Assembly: GCA_041890515.1 (NCBI GenBank) | Contig: JASDWX010000057.1 | Coordinates: forward strand, 7,987 to 71,986 | Source: Colwellia_A sp041890515 | Lineage (GTDB): Bacteria; Pseudomonadota; Gammaproteobacteria; Enterobacterales; Alteromonadaceae | Length of the DNA stretch: 64,000 nt | Reading direction: 5' to 3' | Shown: one piece after another, positions 19,382 to 28,229 of the stretch | Position numbering within the stretch: position 1 is the stretch's first letter | How the letters are laid out: each line of letters begins with the position of its first letter | The notes under the pieces: model-generated | The model's input: the letters and a program-made list of their open reading frames with translations, nothing else | Database searches by the model: none | Told to the model about the DNA's origin: nothing | Position numbers and translations under genes: made by a program

Positions 19382-19523
19382 TTTATTGAATATTTCCGAA
19401 ATTCGTGGTGCGTACAAATCAATGGGGAGCCGCACAGGGTGCCACAAAAGACTTTCTATGCCTTGTTTTGCATTAAGCCGCATTGTGTCGGTATTAAAAA
19501 TTTGATGCATTATAAGCGAAAAA

Positions 19524-19543
19524 AAAGGCGATTGCTCGCCTTT
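19524..19543 (-). terminator. Terminator upstream of lepA
   Basis: AAAGGCGA (19524-19531) pairs perfectly with TCGCCTTT (19536-19543) around TTGC. On minus the stem runs into an unbroken T tract (eight T), a strong intrinsic terminator. It therefore insulates lepA from any minus-strand transcript coming from 19.6-19.9 kb. On plus it is followed by TTTGTTTGT, so it may work both ways. Confidence 0.75.
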
Positions 19544-19643
19544 GTTTGTATCAATTGATGAGCGTAAAGTGAATTATCTTTAACGCATCTTTTATAGAAG
19601 GTCTCTTTTATTAATTATGTATACTTATCATTGTTATACGATT

Positions 19644-19901
19644 TCATTCCCAACAAAGAATCAGAGTCTGTGATTCCATAGATTGCAGATAGAAAATCAT
19701 TATAACAATCAAATGATTTTCTATTAACCCCTTGCGAGCTACCCGTACTTTTAATGATTTTTTGAATTCACTTAATGATTTTCCATCAACCCTAGCTATA
19801 GAAAAGGTATTTACCGCTTCAAAATAAGTGATACAGCGATCTTGTTCTTCCGATTTATTGTTTTTATCATGAGCTTTTATATAATACACAGAATGTTGCA
19901 T
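19644..19901 (-). CDS. Hypothetical protein (85 aa), doubtful
   Basis: An ATG frame from 19901 gives 85 residues. The first two-thirds are polar and look protein-like (YYIKAHDKNNKSEEQDR, ARVDGKSLSEFKKSLKVRV), while the tail is hydrophobic and ends abruptly (IVIMIFYLQSMESQTLILCWE), which could mean a frameshifted remnant. I see no family. The strong minus-strand terminator at 19524-19543 suggests that a transcript does run here. Confidence 0.3.
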   Translation of the reverse strand: MQHSVYYIKAHDKNNKSEEQDRCITYFEAVNTFSIARVDGKSLSEFKKSLKVRVARKGLIENHLIVIMIFYLQSMESQTLILCWE

Positions 19902-20246
19902 TCATAATGTGTATAAATAAAATAGTTAGCAGTATGTTGAGTATAGTTACCTTAGATATATTTCTGTATTTTCAGAACGAAAATGTCCAAGTTATTGAGA
20001 AAAATTTAATTTGGTGTAGGTCTTATTATTTCATGGTGATTATATTATTTATAGACACTTGCGTTAAATATGGATTATCAGAAACCTTTCCAAAATGACG
20101 ACAACCTTTAATTTCTAAGAAGGTTTTAATTAGCACAATATCCATGATGCCATCTCTTATCGTTTCGATAATTATTAGTTAATTTACAGCTTGGTTTGTT
20201 AGTCGCATAATTCGTCAAAAGCTAAACACGACGAACAGAGGTTACA

Positions 20247-20552
20247 ATGATTTTAACTCACGGATTTAATACTGAAAGCTCTTTTTACGATGATGTTCAT
20301 TTTCCACATGGTTTTAATAAGTCAGGAGATTTTACTATAGTAGAGGCTGAAATTTTGAAAAATTTTGGAAAGCGACTACATATGCTGGAGCAAAAACTGT
20401 GCACACCCGCTAATGAAAGAGAAAAGCAATTTTCTCAAATATGTAGAGAACACAGTGAAGGACAAAGTCAAATAAAGTTACTGTGGCAGAAATATAAAAG
20501 GTTAACAATATATAAGCCTTTTCATAGCTTGAAAAGTAGAAGAGTCGCTTAA
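20247..20552 (+). CDS. DUF413 family protein, MaoP/YifE-like
   Basis: The 101-residue protein matches the DUF413 pattern of E. coli MaoP (YifE): FYDDVHFPHGFNKSGDFTI aligns with the FYDNKHYPRGFSRHGDFTI-type core, followed by a helical segment with EREKQFSQICREHSEGQ and a LWQKYKRL tail. MaoP acts with the maoS site to organise the Ori macrodomain in E. coli. The start at 20247 has an AGAGG ribosome site. It stands alone, with no same-strand neighbour close by. Family membership is solid from the pattern; a chromosome-organisation role here is inferred, and it could be a diverged paralogue. Confidence 0.8.
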   Translation: MILTHGFNTESSFYDDVHFPHGFNKSGDFTIVEAEILKNFGKRLHMLEQKLCTPANEREKQFSQICREHSEGQSQIKLLWQKYKRLTIYKPFHSLKSRRVA

Positions 20553-21046
20553 ATGGTAATAACACCTTTGAGTACTGCATCTTTATACACAGATAACGTT
20601 GCTTACTCACTCAGCATGAAATAAATATAATTTTTCTTATTGCAACGGGAAACCTTCTTATTTTCTTGTTAGCCCTCAATAATAGGGGAGCATTTTTTGA
20701 CGTTGATTTTATTTGACTTTAAATTTCAAAGGTAATAACTGTATTTTTTTACCTTTAAAATTAGCTAGTTAACTAAAAAAAATGTTAAACACATTCACCA
20801 TATAAAGTCATCAATAAAGTGGTTAATGCTAACTTTGGGTGCATTGTTGACCTTACCAATTGAAAAGCTTAAGGTCTTATTAGAGGGTTCTACTGTCAGT
20901 TACTTTGAAAAAGTGTCGCTTACTATTGAAAAACATTCAATTGGCACTCCAAACATTAAATCAGGCACCTCGATCGCATGATTCTCATATGCAACAGTAG
21001 ATTCGACTGAAAGTCCCTCCCCCCAATAACAAAAAGGTTAATAATA
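20553..21046 (+). other. Intergenic region with one possible small reading frame
   Basis: The region is AT-rich. An ATG frame at 20826-20981 would encode 51 residues beginning MLTLGALLTLPIEKLKVLL, with a hydrophobic start and no recognisable ribosome site or family. It may be a remnant of an exported protein. Nothing else is supported. Confidence 0.2.
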
Positions 21047-22369
21047 ATGAAAAAGACTTTTACAGCGCTAATAATAAGTACGCTACTTAGTTCAACTTCA
21101 GCAGTTTATGCATCAGATATCTCTGATGCTATTAATAAAGATTATCAACAACATTTAGCGCCACTATGGGATCATTTTCATCGTAATCCAGAGTTGTCTT
21201 TGATGGAACATAAGACGGCAAAAAGATTAACAAAAGAATTAAGTGCTATTGGTTTTGATGTTACAGAAAATATCGGTGGTACAGGTATTGTAGCCATTAT
21301 GAAAAATGGTTCTGGCCCTATGGTAATGGTTAGAGCAGATATGGATGGTTTACCCGTAAAAGAACTCTCTGGTTTACCTAATGCATCACAAGTGATAATG
21401 AAAGATTGGAATGGTGAATCTGTAGGTGTAATGCATGCATGTGGACATGATGTTCATATAACCAGTTTAGTCGGTACAGCAAGGTATATGGCCTCTATTA
21501 AAGATGAATGGTCTGGTACGTTGATGTTAATTGGCCAACCTGCTGAAGAGAAGGGACCTGGAGCATCAGCAATGATGGATGATAAACTTTGGCAACGGTT
21601 TGGTCAGCCAGATTATGCTTTAGCTTTTCATGTTGATGCTGACTCTATTGCAGGTAAAGTAACTGTTGATGAAGGCTCACCTTATGCTGGTGCTGATACG
21701 GTTGATATTACGGTTCATGGCGTTGGTGCTCATGGTGCTTATCCTCATCAAGGAAAAGATCCTGTAGTGATTGGCGCTCAAATAGTGAATAACTTACAAA
21801 CGGTGATAAGCAGAGAGCTTGCTCCTCGTCATTCTGGTGTGATCACTGTAGGTGCATTTCATGCGGGTACTAAACATAATATTATTTCAGAACGTGCTGA
21901 TTTACAATTGACGGTTAGAAGTTTAAATCCTGAAGTGAGAGAACAATTACTTACAGCAATAAAACGCATTGCCGTTGGAACGGCTCGAACAGCTGGAATA
22001 GCTGAAGATAAATTACCTGATGTGGTTGTGAGTGAATTTTCTTATCCACCAACATTTAATGATAAAGCTCTGGCTAAGCGCTTAAAAATTGTCTTAGCAA
22101 ATAAAATGGGGAAAGATTCACTTGTTGCTCCTTCTGAGACAGGTATGGGTGCGGAAGACTTTGGTTTCTTTACGACAAAGCCTTATATTCCGAGTGTTTA
22201 TTTTTCAGTTGGTGGTACACCTAAAGAAGACTTTGCAAGAGCAAAGGCGGGTGGAGATCCCGTGGCAAGCCACCATAGTCCCCAATTTAAAATATCACCA
22301 GAACCTGCAGTAAAATCAGGTGTAGAAGCCACTGTTTATGCATTATTAGATTTAATGCCTAAAGATTAA
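21047..22369 (+). CDS. Exported M20-family amidohydrolase (hippurate/indole-acetyl-amino-acid hydrolase type)
   Basis: The 440-residue protein has a Sec signal peptide (cleavage after VYA, near residue 22). The M20D metallopeptidase motifs are HACGHDVH near 129-136 and PAEEKGPGA near 165, which supply the metal ligands and general base. A dimerisation lid domain with GVGAHGAYPHQGKDPV and the late H-containing segment ASHHSPQF follow. Such enzymes hydrolyse N-acyl or aminoacyl amides. The signal peptide suggests a periplasmic or secreted form, common in marine degraders. Exact substrate cannot be told. It is monocistronic. Confidence 0.88.
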   Translation: MKKTFTALIISTLLSSTSAVYASDISDAINKDYQQHLAPLWDHFHRNPELSLMEHKTAKRLTKELSAIGFDVTENIGGTGIVAIMKNGSGPMVMVRADMDGLPVKELSGLPNASQVIMKDWNGESVGVMHACGHDVHITSLVGTARYMASIKDEWSGTLMLIGQPAEEKGPGASAMMDDKLWQRFGQPDYALAFHVDADSIAGKVTVDEGSPYAGADTVDITVHGVGAHGAYPHQGKDPVVIGAQIVNNLQTVISRELAPRHSGVITVGAFHAGTKHNIISERADLQLTVRSLNPEVREQLLTAIKRIAVGTARTAGIAEDKLPDVVVSEFSYPPTFNDKALAKRLKIVLANKMGKDSLVAPSETGMGAEDFGFFTTKPYIPSVYFSVGGTPKEDFARAKAGGDPVASHHSPQFKISPEPAVKSGVEATVYALLDLMPKD

Positions 22370-22694
22370 GTCTCTTAATAGAATATTAAAAGCCCAGGCA
22401 TTGACTGGGCAAAAACGAAGAGATATCTTGCTGTGTTGTATAACTATTTGCTACAACAGCCACCAACTTCATTCGCCCCTGGATTATCAAAGTCCTGAGG
22501 GTTTTATATCAGTTGAAAGAAATGGTGACTGAACTAGGTTACTGAATTTAGATAGTCACTTTAGTATGTTCTGTCCAAATATTGATGACAGTTTTAATCA
22601 TTATGACCACTCTACATATTCACACAAAAAAAATTAAGCTTTCTAAACGATTAACTTTTTTTATCGTTAGCATGGTCCGTTATTAATAGAATGA
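22370..22694. other. Intergenic region with a possible minus-strand gene tail
   Basis: On minus, 22444-22503 reads as a short open tail PQDFDNPGANEVGGCCSK before a stop, with a stop just upstream of it. The Gly-Gly-Cys-Cys end looks like a protein terminus rather than random sequence, but it is too short to assign. The remainder shows no coding signal. Confidence 0.2.
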
Positions 22695-22934
22695 TGTATT
22701 GCTGTAAATACAATCGTAGTCCAAATTATTTGGACAGATAAGACGACACCTGATAGCTTAAAAGAAAAATGAGCTTATGTTTTTTTTGTCGCATTAGTTA
22801 TCAGTAAGTTTTTAACACCGCCAGATGTTTTTTCTCAAACTATGCTTGCTTTGCCAATGCTACTGTTTTTTGAAGTGGCTATTATTATTGCCTGTTTCAT
22901 CATAAAGAAGATGAAGACGAGCCAATGGATTTAA
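22695..22934 (+). pseudogene. tatC: Remnant of tatC (C-terminal third of the twin-arginine translocase subunit TatC)
   Basis: The plus frame from about 22695 to the stop at 22932-22934 reads as the end of TatC. WTDKTTPDSLKEK is followed by an in-frame TGA (22770-22772), then AYVFFVALVISKFLTPPDV, FSQTMLALPMLLFFEVAII and a basic tail KKMK. The TTP..L.EK.AY and LTPPDV.SQ..LA.PM..FE patterns are diagnostic of the last periplasmic loop and last two membrane helices of TatC. The first two-thirds of the gene are missing, and no tatA or tatB is nearby, so this is a decayed, probably duplicated fragment. An intact tat operon is expected elsewhere. Confidence 0.8.
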
Positions 22935-22946
22935 AGGAAAATAAAA

Positions 22947-23438
22947 ATGAAAAATAGAAGTAAACTTGCTTATCACGTTATCGTTGTCAGCTTATTAATT
23001 TCACAAACTGTGCTGGCTAAAGAAACTGATCTCGCTGATAAATTACAGGCTTGTGTACAAATTAGTCAAGATACAAAAAGGCTTTCTTGTTTTGATCAAC
23101 TGACAAATAAACCCAAAATAACAATGGTAGATTCAAAAAAAGCTCAATTATCGGCGATGCAAGTTGATGGTTTTTCTAAAGAACATATCAAAAACACTTC
23201 TGAAGAAGAAGCTGAAGAAATAAAATCGATTACTCTAACGATTAGTGCTTTATCTAAAACAATCCGGGGACAATGGAAGATAACGTTTGAAAATGGTCAA
23301 AAATGGCAACAAAAGGATACGGCTAGATTAAAGTTAACGCAAGGAGATACCGTCGTTATAACTAAAGGGATGTTTGGTGTAGTGTACATGAAGAAATTAA
23401 ATAAAAATAAGCGCATTAAAGTCAAAAGGCTTAAATAG
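22947..23438 (+). CDS. Exported protein of unknown function (163 aa)
   Basis: A Sec signal peptide (about 1-24, ending VLA) leads a mature part with two known-looking modules. LQACVQISQDTKRLSCFDQL is the two-cysteine pattern found in many gammaproteobacterial periplasmic proteins, including type VI secretion-associated TagO/VasN types. The C-terminal module, with GQWKITFENGQKWQQKD, LTQGDTVVI and KNKRIKVKRLK, looks like a small beta domain. The ribosome site AAGGA is 8 bases from ATG at 22947, just 12 bases after the tatC remnant. No secretion genes are nearby, so I do not assign a type VI role. Confidence 0.72.
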   Translation: MKNRSKLAYHVIVVSLLISQTVLAKETDLADKLQACVQISQDTKRLSCFDQLTNKPKITMVDSKKAQLSAMQVDGFSKEHIKNTSEEEAEEIKSITLTISALSKTIRGQWKITFENGQKWQQKDTARLKLTQGDTVVITKGMFGVVYMKKLNKNKRIKVKRLK

Positions 23439-23467
23439 GGCGGGATTACTTTGAATAAAGTCGCCCT
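23437..23467 (+). terminator. Probable terminator of the 163-residue exported protein gene
   Basis: AGGGCG (23437-23442) pairs with CGCCCT (23462-23467) around a 19-base spacer, directly at the gene's stop codon. The T tail is poor (TAT), so termination strength is uncertain. Confidence 0.4.
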
Positions 23468-23877
23468 TATCTGTTGGCGACAATTTAACCAACAAGCAAT
23501 TTGATAAAGATTGACAGATGTTTTTCGTCGAACTCAGCATGCGGTGCTTGGTTCTTTTGCAATGGCTGCTACTAGCGTTGAAGAAAGCAAAAAAGTATTA
23601 TTACGTTATCAGTAATATCAGGACTTCCCTCATTGTTTATATAGTAACGCGGGGGAAATCGTCATTAACTATCTCCGTGAGATAAATCGTAAGAGCGCTA
23701 TAGCTACTTACAAATTTTATATAAGCTACTCATTATATTCCCTTAGATATCATTAATTATTTAAGTTAGTTTTAGGTTGATTATTTGTCCAATAAACTTT
23801 AACTCACTTAAATAATGTACCTAAATATTCCAAGATCTGTTTATAATCATTCGTCATTCTCAATAAAAGAATAAAAA
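23468..23877 (+). other. Intergenic region with a possible gene tail
   Basis: The plus frame 23511-23615 is open and protein-like (FRRTQHAVLGSFAMAATS, then VEESKKVLLRYQ and a stop), with no start codon nearby, so it may be the last 35 codons of a lost gene. I cannot assign a family. The rest is AT-rich with no signal I can support. Confidence 0.25.
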
Positions 23878-25512
23878 ATGAAAAAAATAACGGGATTAAT
23901 CTTACTTGCCTTCACCCTATTAAGTGGCTGTGGCACTGCAGAAGTTGTAAAAACCAATACAGCAGCAGATATTACTGCTAGCTATAACAGCATTAACAAA
24001 GAACAACTTATTAAACATATCAAAGTACTTGCTTCAGATGAATTTGAAGGCCGTGCGCCATCAAGCAAAGGTGAAGCACTTACGCTTGACTACTTAACTA
24101 AACAATTAACGGCTGTTGGCTTTAAGCCTGGTAACGGTGACAGTTTTTTACAAGCAGTACCTATGGTGTCAATTGAAGCATCACCTGACATGAAATTATC
24201 CATTGGTGGTAAAGACTACACATACGGACCAGAAATGGTCATGGGCTCTAGTCGCATTAGTGACTTTGAACAGCTTAAAGATTCTGAGTTAGTTTTTGTT
24301 GGTTATGGTGTTAATGCGCCAGAGTACAACTGGAACGATTACGAAGGCATAGACGTTAAAGGAAAAACGGTTGTTATCTTGGTTAACGATCCTGGTTTTG
24401 CGACTCAAGATCCTGCGTTATTCAATGGTAATGCGATGACTTATTACGGGCGTTGGACTTACAAATATGAAGAAGCTAGTCGTCAGGGCGCAGAAGGTGC
24501 CATTATTATTCATGAAACCGCGCCAGCATCATACAATTGGTCGGTGGTTGAGCATTCTTGGACTGGCCCTCAGTTTGGTTTTGTCCGTGAAGATCTAAAT
24601 AAAGGTCGTGTTGCTGTTGAAGGCTGGGTCAATAGCGAAGTGGCAACCGAGTTATTTGTTAGCGCTGGTTTGAACTTTGAACAAGCTAAGGTTGAGGCTG
24701 CAAAAGGCAGTTACAACGTCGACATGGGCGATTTAAACGCGTCTATTACTGTAAAAAATACAGTTAAAGAATCTATATCTTATAACTTTATCGCCACTTT
24801 GCCGGGTAGCACTAAGCCGGATGAGCATATTTTATATACCGCACACTGGGATCACTTAGGCAAAGATGCAAGCCTAACAGGCGACCAAGTTTATAATGGC
24901 GCAGTAGATAACGCATCAGGTACTGGCGCGCTTATCGAAGTCGCTGAAGCCTTTGCTAAACTGCCTGTCACACCAGAACGCTCTATTACTATTATGGCCG
25001 TAACCGCTGAAGAGCAAGGGTTATTGGGTTCCAAATTTTATGCCGCTAACCCGATTATTTCAGCAGCTAAAACAGTAGCGAATATTAATATGGACGCCTT
25101 AGGTGTTAATGGTCGAAGTACTGACGTTTCTGTTTATGGACTAGGTCAGTCGGAGCTGGATAACTACTTAACCACCGTTGCGAAAAAACAAGGGCGTACA
25201 ATTGCTGGTGATCCTCGCCCAGCTGCAGGTATCTACTACCGTTCGGATCATTTCGCTTTTGCTAACATAGGTATTCCAGCGCTTTATGCTAAGAGTGGAA
25301 CAACGCCAGTTGACGCAGAAACTAAAGCATTACGTGCCAAATTAAAGGACAGTTTAGGCAAGTGTTATCACAACCTTTGTGACGAATATAGTGAAGATTG
25401 GGATATGTCTGGAGCGGTTGAAGATATACAGGCATTTTATGAAATTGGTTATGAACTGTCTAAAGAGAATGTTTGGCCTAAATGGAGTACAACATCTGAG
25501 TTTAAGCGCTAA
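23878..25512 (+). CDS. Lipoprotein M28-family aminopeptidase with PA domain
   Basis: The 544-residue protein has a lipoprotein signal (LLSGCG, lipidated Cys near residue 19). A protease-associated insert lies at about 130-270. The M28 zinc site follows: TAHWDHLG, then GAVDNASGTGALIEVAEAF, AVTAEEQGLLGS (general base and ligand), NINMDALG and YRSDHFAFA, giving the His/Asp/Glu/Asp/His set. It releases N-terminal amino acids from peptides at the cell surface or periplasm. It is monocistronic, with a hairpin at 25533-25573 after the gene. Confidence 0.92.
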   Translation: MKKITGLILLAFTLLSGCGTAEVVKTNTAADITASYNSINKEQLIKHIKVLASDEFEGRAPSSKGEALTLDYLTKQLTAVGFKPGNGDSFLQAVPMVSIEASPDMKLSIGGKDYTYGPEMVMGSSRISDFEQLKDSELVFVGYGVNAPEYNWNDYEGIDVKGKTVVILVNDPGFATQDPALFNGNAMTYYGRWTYKYEEASRQGAEGAIIIHETAPASYNWSVVEHSWTGPQFGFVREDLNKGRVAVEGWVNSEVATELFVSAGLNFEQAKVEAAKGSYNVDMGDLNASITVKNTVKESISYNFIATLPGSTKPDEHILYTAHWDHLGKDASLTGDQVYNGAVDNASGTGALIEVAEAFAKLPVTPERSITIMAVTAEEQGLLGSKFYAANPIISAAKTVANINMDALGVNGRSTDVSVYGLGQSELDNYLTTVAKKQGRTIAGDPRPAAGIYYRSDHFAFANIGIPALYAKSGTTPVDAETKALRAKLKDSLGKCYHNLCDEYSEDWDMSGAVEDIQAFYEIGYELSKENVWPKWSTTSEFKR

Positions 25513-25532
25513 ACCTGAAATCGAGTAAACGT

Positions 25533-25573
25533 CTTATTTCACTATCTAAAAATCGCACATATAGTGAAGTAAG
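25533..25573 (+). terminator. Hairpin after the M28 peptidase gene
   Basis: CTTATTTCACTAT (25533-25545) pairs with ATAGTGAAGTAAG (25561-25573), 13 positions with one T-G pair, around a 15-base loop. It lies 20 bases past the stop codon. There is no T tract, so intrinsic termination is possible but unproven. Confidence 0.45.
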
Positions 25574-25668
25574 ATATTAACCTTAAGTGAATAAATGATT
25601 AAGAAGAACCTAATTCTTGTAGCGTTTATTATCAATTTATCAATCAAATATATATTGAGTGGAAAAAT

Positions 25669-26316
25669 ATGAGCAAACACCTCAAATTAGATATCGTATC
25701 TGATATCTCCTGCCCTTGGTGCATAATTGGTTACCAAGCTTTAAATCAGGCATTAACTAAACTGGCGCCTGAAATTACAGTAGATATTACCTGGCAACCT
25801 TTTGAGCTCAACCCTCAGATGCCAAAAGAAGGTCAGGAAATCACCGAACATATCACTGAAAAATACGGTATTAGTGTAGAACAGAGTAATCAAAATCGAG
25901 AGATGATCAAACAACGAGGTTTAGATCTTGGTTATGAGTTTGGCAATCGTGGAGGAGGACGAATTTATAACACGTTTGATGCGCATAGACTTTTACATTG
26001 GGCCAAAGAATACAACAAACAGACTGCACTTAAACTTGCCTTTTTCGATTTATATTTTAAGAACAGTGGTAACCCAAGCAATCACCAAGCGTTACTCTCA
26101 GTGATTGATAAAGTTGGCTTGGATAGCAAAAAGGCAAAGCAAATATTATCGTCGAATGCATACGAACAAGACGTGCGTGATCTGCAGAGCAAATATCAAT
26201 CGGCGGGGATTAGCTCTGTACCCGCAGTTATTATTAACAATAAACACTTGATCAGTGGTGGCCAACCAGCCGATGTTTTTGAAAAAGCAATAAGAGAAAT
26301 TGCTGCAGAAGATTGA
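25669..26316 (+). CDS. DsbA-family oxidoreductase, FrnE-like
   Basis: The 215-residue cytoplasmic-looking protein (no signal peptide) has a thioredoxin fold with a helical insert. The active site CPWC is in DISCPWCIIGYQAL near residues 14-18, and the cis-proline is in GISSVPAVIINNKHLISGGQP near 185. This is the FrnE/2-hydroxychromene-2-carboxylate isomerase-like DsbA group, linked to disulfide exchange and oxidative stress in some bacteria. It follows the M28 gene by 156 bases on the same strand, with no clear functional link. Confidence 0.88.
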   Translation: MSKHLKLDIVSDISCPWCIIGYQALNQALTKLAPEITVDITWQPFELNPQMPKEGQEITEHITEKYGISVEQSNQNREMIKQRGLDLGYEFGNRGGGRIYNTFDAHRLLHWAKEYNKQTALKLAFFDLYFKNSGNPSNHQALLSVIDKVGLDSKKAKQILSSNAYEQDVRDLQSKYQSAGISSVPAVIINNKHLISGGQPADVFEKAIREIAAED

Positions 26317-26724
26317 TTCGATAAATACAGTATTTCTATTTTTTTCCTTATCTCTAGTATTTTTCCTGACAAGTAAAAGCCTTTTGAAAAGTGCCCATGA
26401 TTGTTTGATTTAATAGCTTTATAGTTTTTGAGTAATATTAAACTTGAGTTAAATTAAGATAATTTAACGCTCAAATATAGCGAAAAGTCAGTCAATAAAA
26501 AATAACAACTTCTAAGTATTTAGGTGCTAAAGCCATGATGTCTGACTTAACAATAAGTGTATTACTCAGCCAATGATTATCTATATCATGTTTACAATGT
26601 TAAAGTGATGCGTCTTCTTTTTTTGTGGTGATTTTTTGCAAACAATCGTGATAATCCAATAAAAATACTCAACAAATATACTTATTACACAAACATGTAA
26701 TATCGAAAAATCAAAGGTGAAAAA
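26317..26724. other. Non-coding region upstream of the SPFH gene
   Basis: AT-rich with no protein-like frame, hairpin or repeat that I can support. It presumably holds the promoter of the downstream gene. Confidence 0.3.
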
Positions 26725-27588
26725 GTGAATATAGATAAATTTAATATCCCTCTAAAAACAATAATAACGGTAGTTGTTGCAATTTCCCTACTTTTTAGTT
26801 CTGTGTACACGGTAAATGAAGGACATATCGGCATAGTAAAACGATTTAGTGAAGCTAAAGAACAAGTTAATCCTGGTTTACACTTTAAAGTACCTTTCAT
26901 TGATAGTGTTGAAGAAATAGAAGTTAGAACCCGTAAAAACGAAGAAAGAATGGCTTCCAGTACTAAAGAACAAATGCCAGTAACAGTTGTTGTCTCTGTT
27001 AACTGGACTGTTGACAAAACAGCCGCGCTTGAATTATTCAGACAGTATGGCGGGCTAACACAGTTTGAAAATCGTATTCTAGATCCTCGTTTTCGCTCTG
27101 CGACCAAAGATGTTATCCCTCGGTATGATGCAGAAAAATTAATTCAAGACAGAGCTAGCGCTATACAAGCGATTGAATTAAATTTCATTGAAGAAATGAA
27201 AGATTTCCCTGTAACTGTTGATAATATTCAAATTGAAAACATACAGCTTCCTGCAAAATATCTAACATCAATAGAAACAAAGCAAACAGAAAAGAATTTA
27301 GCTGATGCTGAAAAACACAAGTTAGCTCGCCAAAATTTAGAAGCTCAGCGTGACGTGAATACAGCAAAAGCGAAAGCGGATGGCATTAAATTAGTCGCTA
27401 TCGCTGAAGCTGAATCAATTCGAATTAAAGGTTTAGCAGAAGCTGAAGCGATTACCGCAAAAGCAAAAGCACTGGGTAATAATCCTTTAATTGTTAAACT
27501 AACCGAAGCTCAAAATTGGGATGGAAAACTACCGGCTACAATCCTTGGTAGTAGTAATATGCCCATATTAGATATGAGAGCAAAATAA
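26725..27588 (+). CDS. Prohibitin-like SPFH/Band 7 membrane protein
   Basis: The 287-residue protein has one N-terminal membrane segment (about 11-27). An SPFH domain follows (about 28-190: VNEGHIGIVKRFSEAKEQVNPGLHF split, PFIDSVEEIEVRT), then a long Ala/Lys/Glu coiled coil (AEKHKLARQNLEAQRD, AIAEAESIRIKGLAEAEA). SPFH proteins form ring-like membrane assemblies that scaffold proteases or lipid domains. It starts with GTG at 26725, with AAAGG 8 bases upstream. It is closer to prohibitins than to HflK/HflC and has no NfeD partner next to it. Confidence 0.88.
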   Translation: MNIDKFNIPLKTIITVVVAISLLFSSVYTVNEGHIGIVKRFSEAKEQVNPGLHFKVPFIDSVEEIEVRTRKNEERMASSTKEQMPVTVVVSVNWTVDKTAALELFRQYGGLTQFENRILDPRFRSATKDVIPRYDAEKLIQDRASAIQAIELNFIEEMKDFPVTVDNIQIENIQLPAKYLTSIETKQTEKNLADAEKHKLARQNLEAQRDVNTAKAKADGIKLVAIAEAESIRIKGLAEAEAITAKAKALGNNPLIVKLTEAQNWDGKLPATILGSSNMPILDMRAK

Positions 27589-27607
27589 ACACCGTATCGC
27601 CATGAAT

Positions 27608-27629
27608 AAAGCCGCTTGATTGCGGCTTT
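27608..27629 (+). terminator. Terminator after the SPFH gene
   Basis: AAAGCCGC (27608-27615) and GCGGCTTT (27622-27629) form a perfect 8-bp stem with loop TTGATT, 19 bases after the stop. The T tail is short (TTT then ATAT). Confidence 0.7.
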
Positions 27630-27686
27630 ATATGTTGTACAATTATTTAACTTAATAATAAAGATTAATAATTACGGAGACTCCTT

Positions 27687-28229
27687 ATGAAAAAACTCAT
27701 CATACTATTAACTATTTCAACGTTAAGTACTTCAGCGATGGCAGAAGAGGCAAGCTGGTTTGATCGCCTAAAAAACCTCGTTGGACTCAGTGAAAATAAG
27801 GAACAAGTCGTTGAAATGCCAAGCACTGACGGTTTAATTAAACAATTAACTCACTCATTAAATGTTGATACCGACCAAGCTTCTGGTGGTATGGGGGCAA
27901 TTTTTAATTACGTGAAAAATAATGTTTCAGCTGACAAATTTAGTCAGCTTGCGAAATCTCTACCCGGTGTTGATGGACTTGTGGGTCAAATGCCCGATGT
28001 TAGTAAGCTTAGTTCCACCAGTGGTTTAGGGGGGTTACTTGATAAAGCCGCAGAATATAGTGATTCATTAAAAGCGATTAATGATGTTAAGAAGCAATTT
28101 GAAGCTTTAGGCTTAAAGCCTGAAATGATCAGCAGCTTTGTTACAAGTGCTAAAAGTTACTTAGACACTGAACAAGGTCAAAGCGCTAAACAAGTGTTAA
28201 CTGACGGTTTAGGTAAGTTATTAGGTTAA
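27687..28229 (+). CDS. DUF2780 (VcgC/VcgE-like) exported protein
   Basis: The 180-residue protein has a Sec signal peptide (cleavage after AMA, near 19). The mature part matches DUF2780: an Asp/Thr-rich repeat with LTHSLNVDTDQASGGMGAIF, FSQLAKSLPGVDGLVG, and a C-terminal helix pair (LGLKPEMISSFVTSAKSYL, split). The family is known from Vibrio VcgC/VcgE and many marine gammaproteobacteria; function is unknown. A strong ACGGAG ribosome site precedes the ATG. It is separated from the SPFH gene by a terminator, so it is probably its own unit. Confidence 0.82.
   Translation: MKKLIILLTISTLSTSAMAEEASWFDRLKNLVGLSENKEQVVEMPSTDGLIKQLTHSLNVDTDQASGGMGAIFNYVKNNVSADKFSQLAKSLPGVDGLVGQMPDVSKLSSTSGLGGLLDKAAEYSDSLKAINDVKKQFEALGLKPEMISSFVTSAKSYLDTEQGQSAKQVLTDGLGKLLG

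Noticed and set aside
17591..19510. Longer LepA start at 19510
   Set aside because: Adds 43 residues not seen in LepA and begins directly after a strong minus-strand terminator.
22444..22503. Minus-strand tail ending GGCCSK
   Set aside because: Only about 18 codons after an in-frame stop; looks like a gene end but cannot be assigned.
22947..23438. Type VI secretion component
   Set aside because: Only the two-cysteine N-terminal pattern is shared; no secretion genes nearby.
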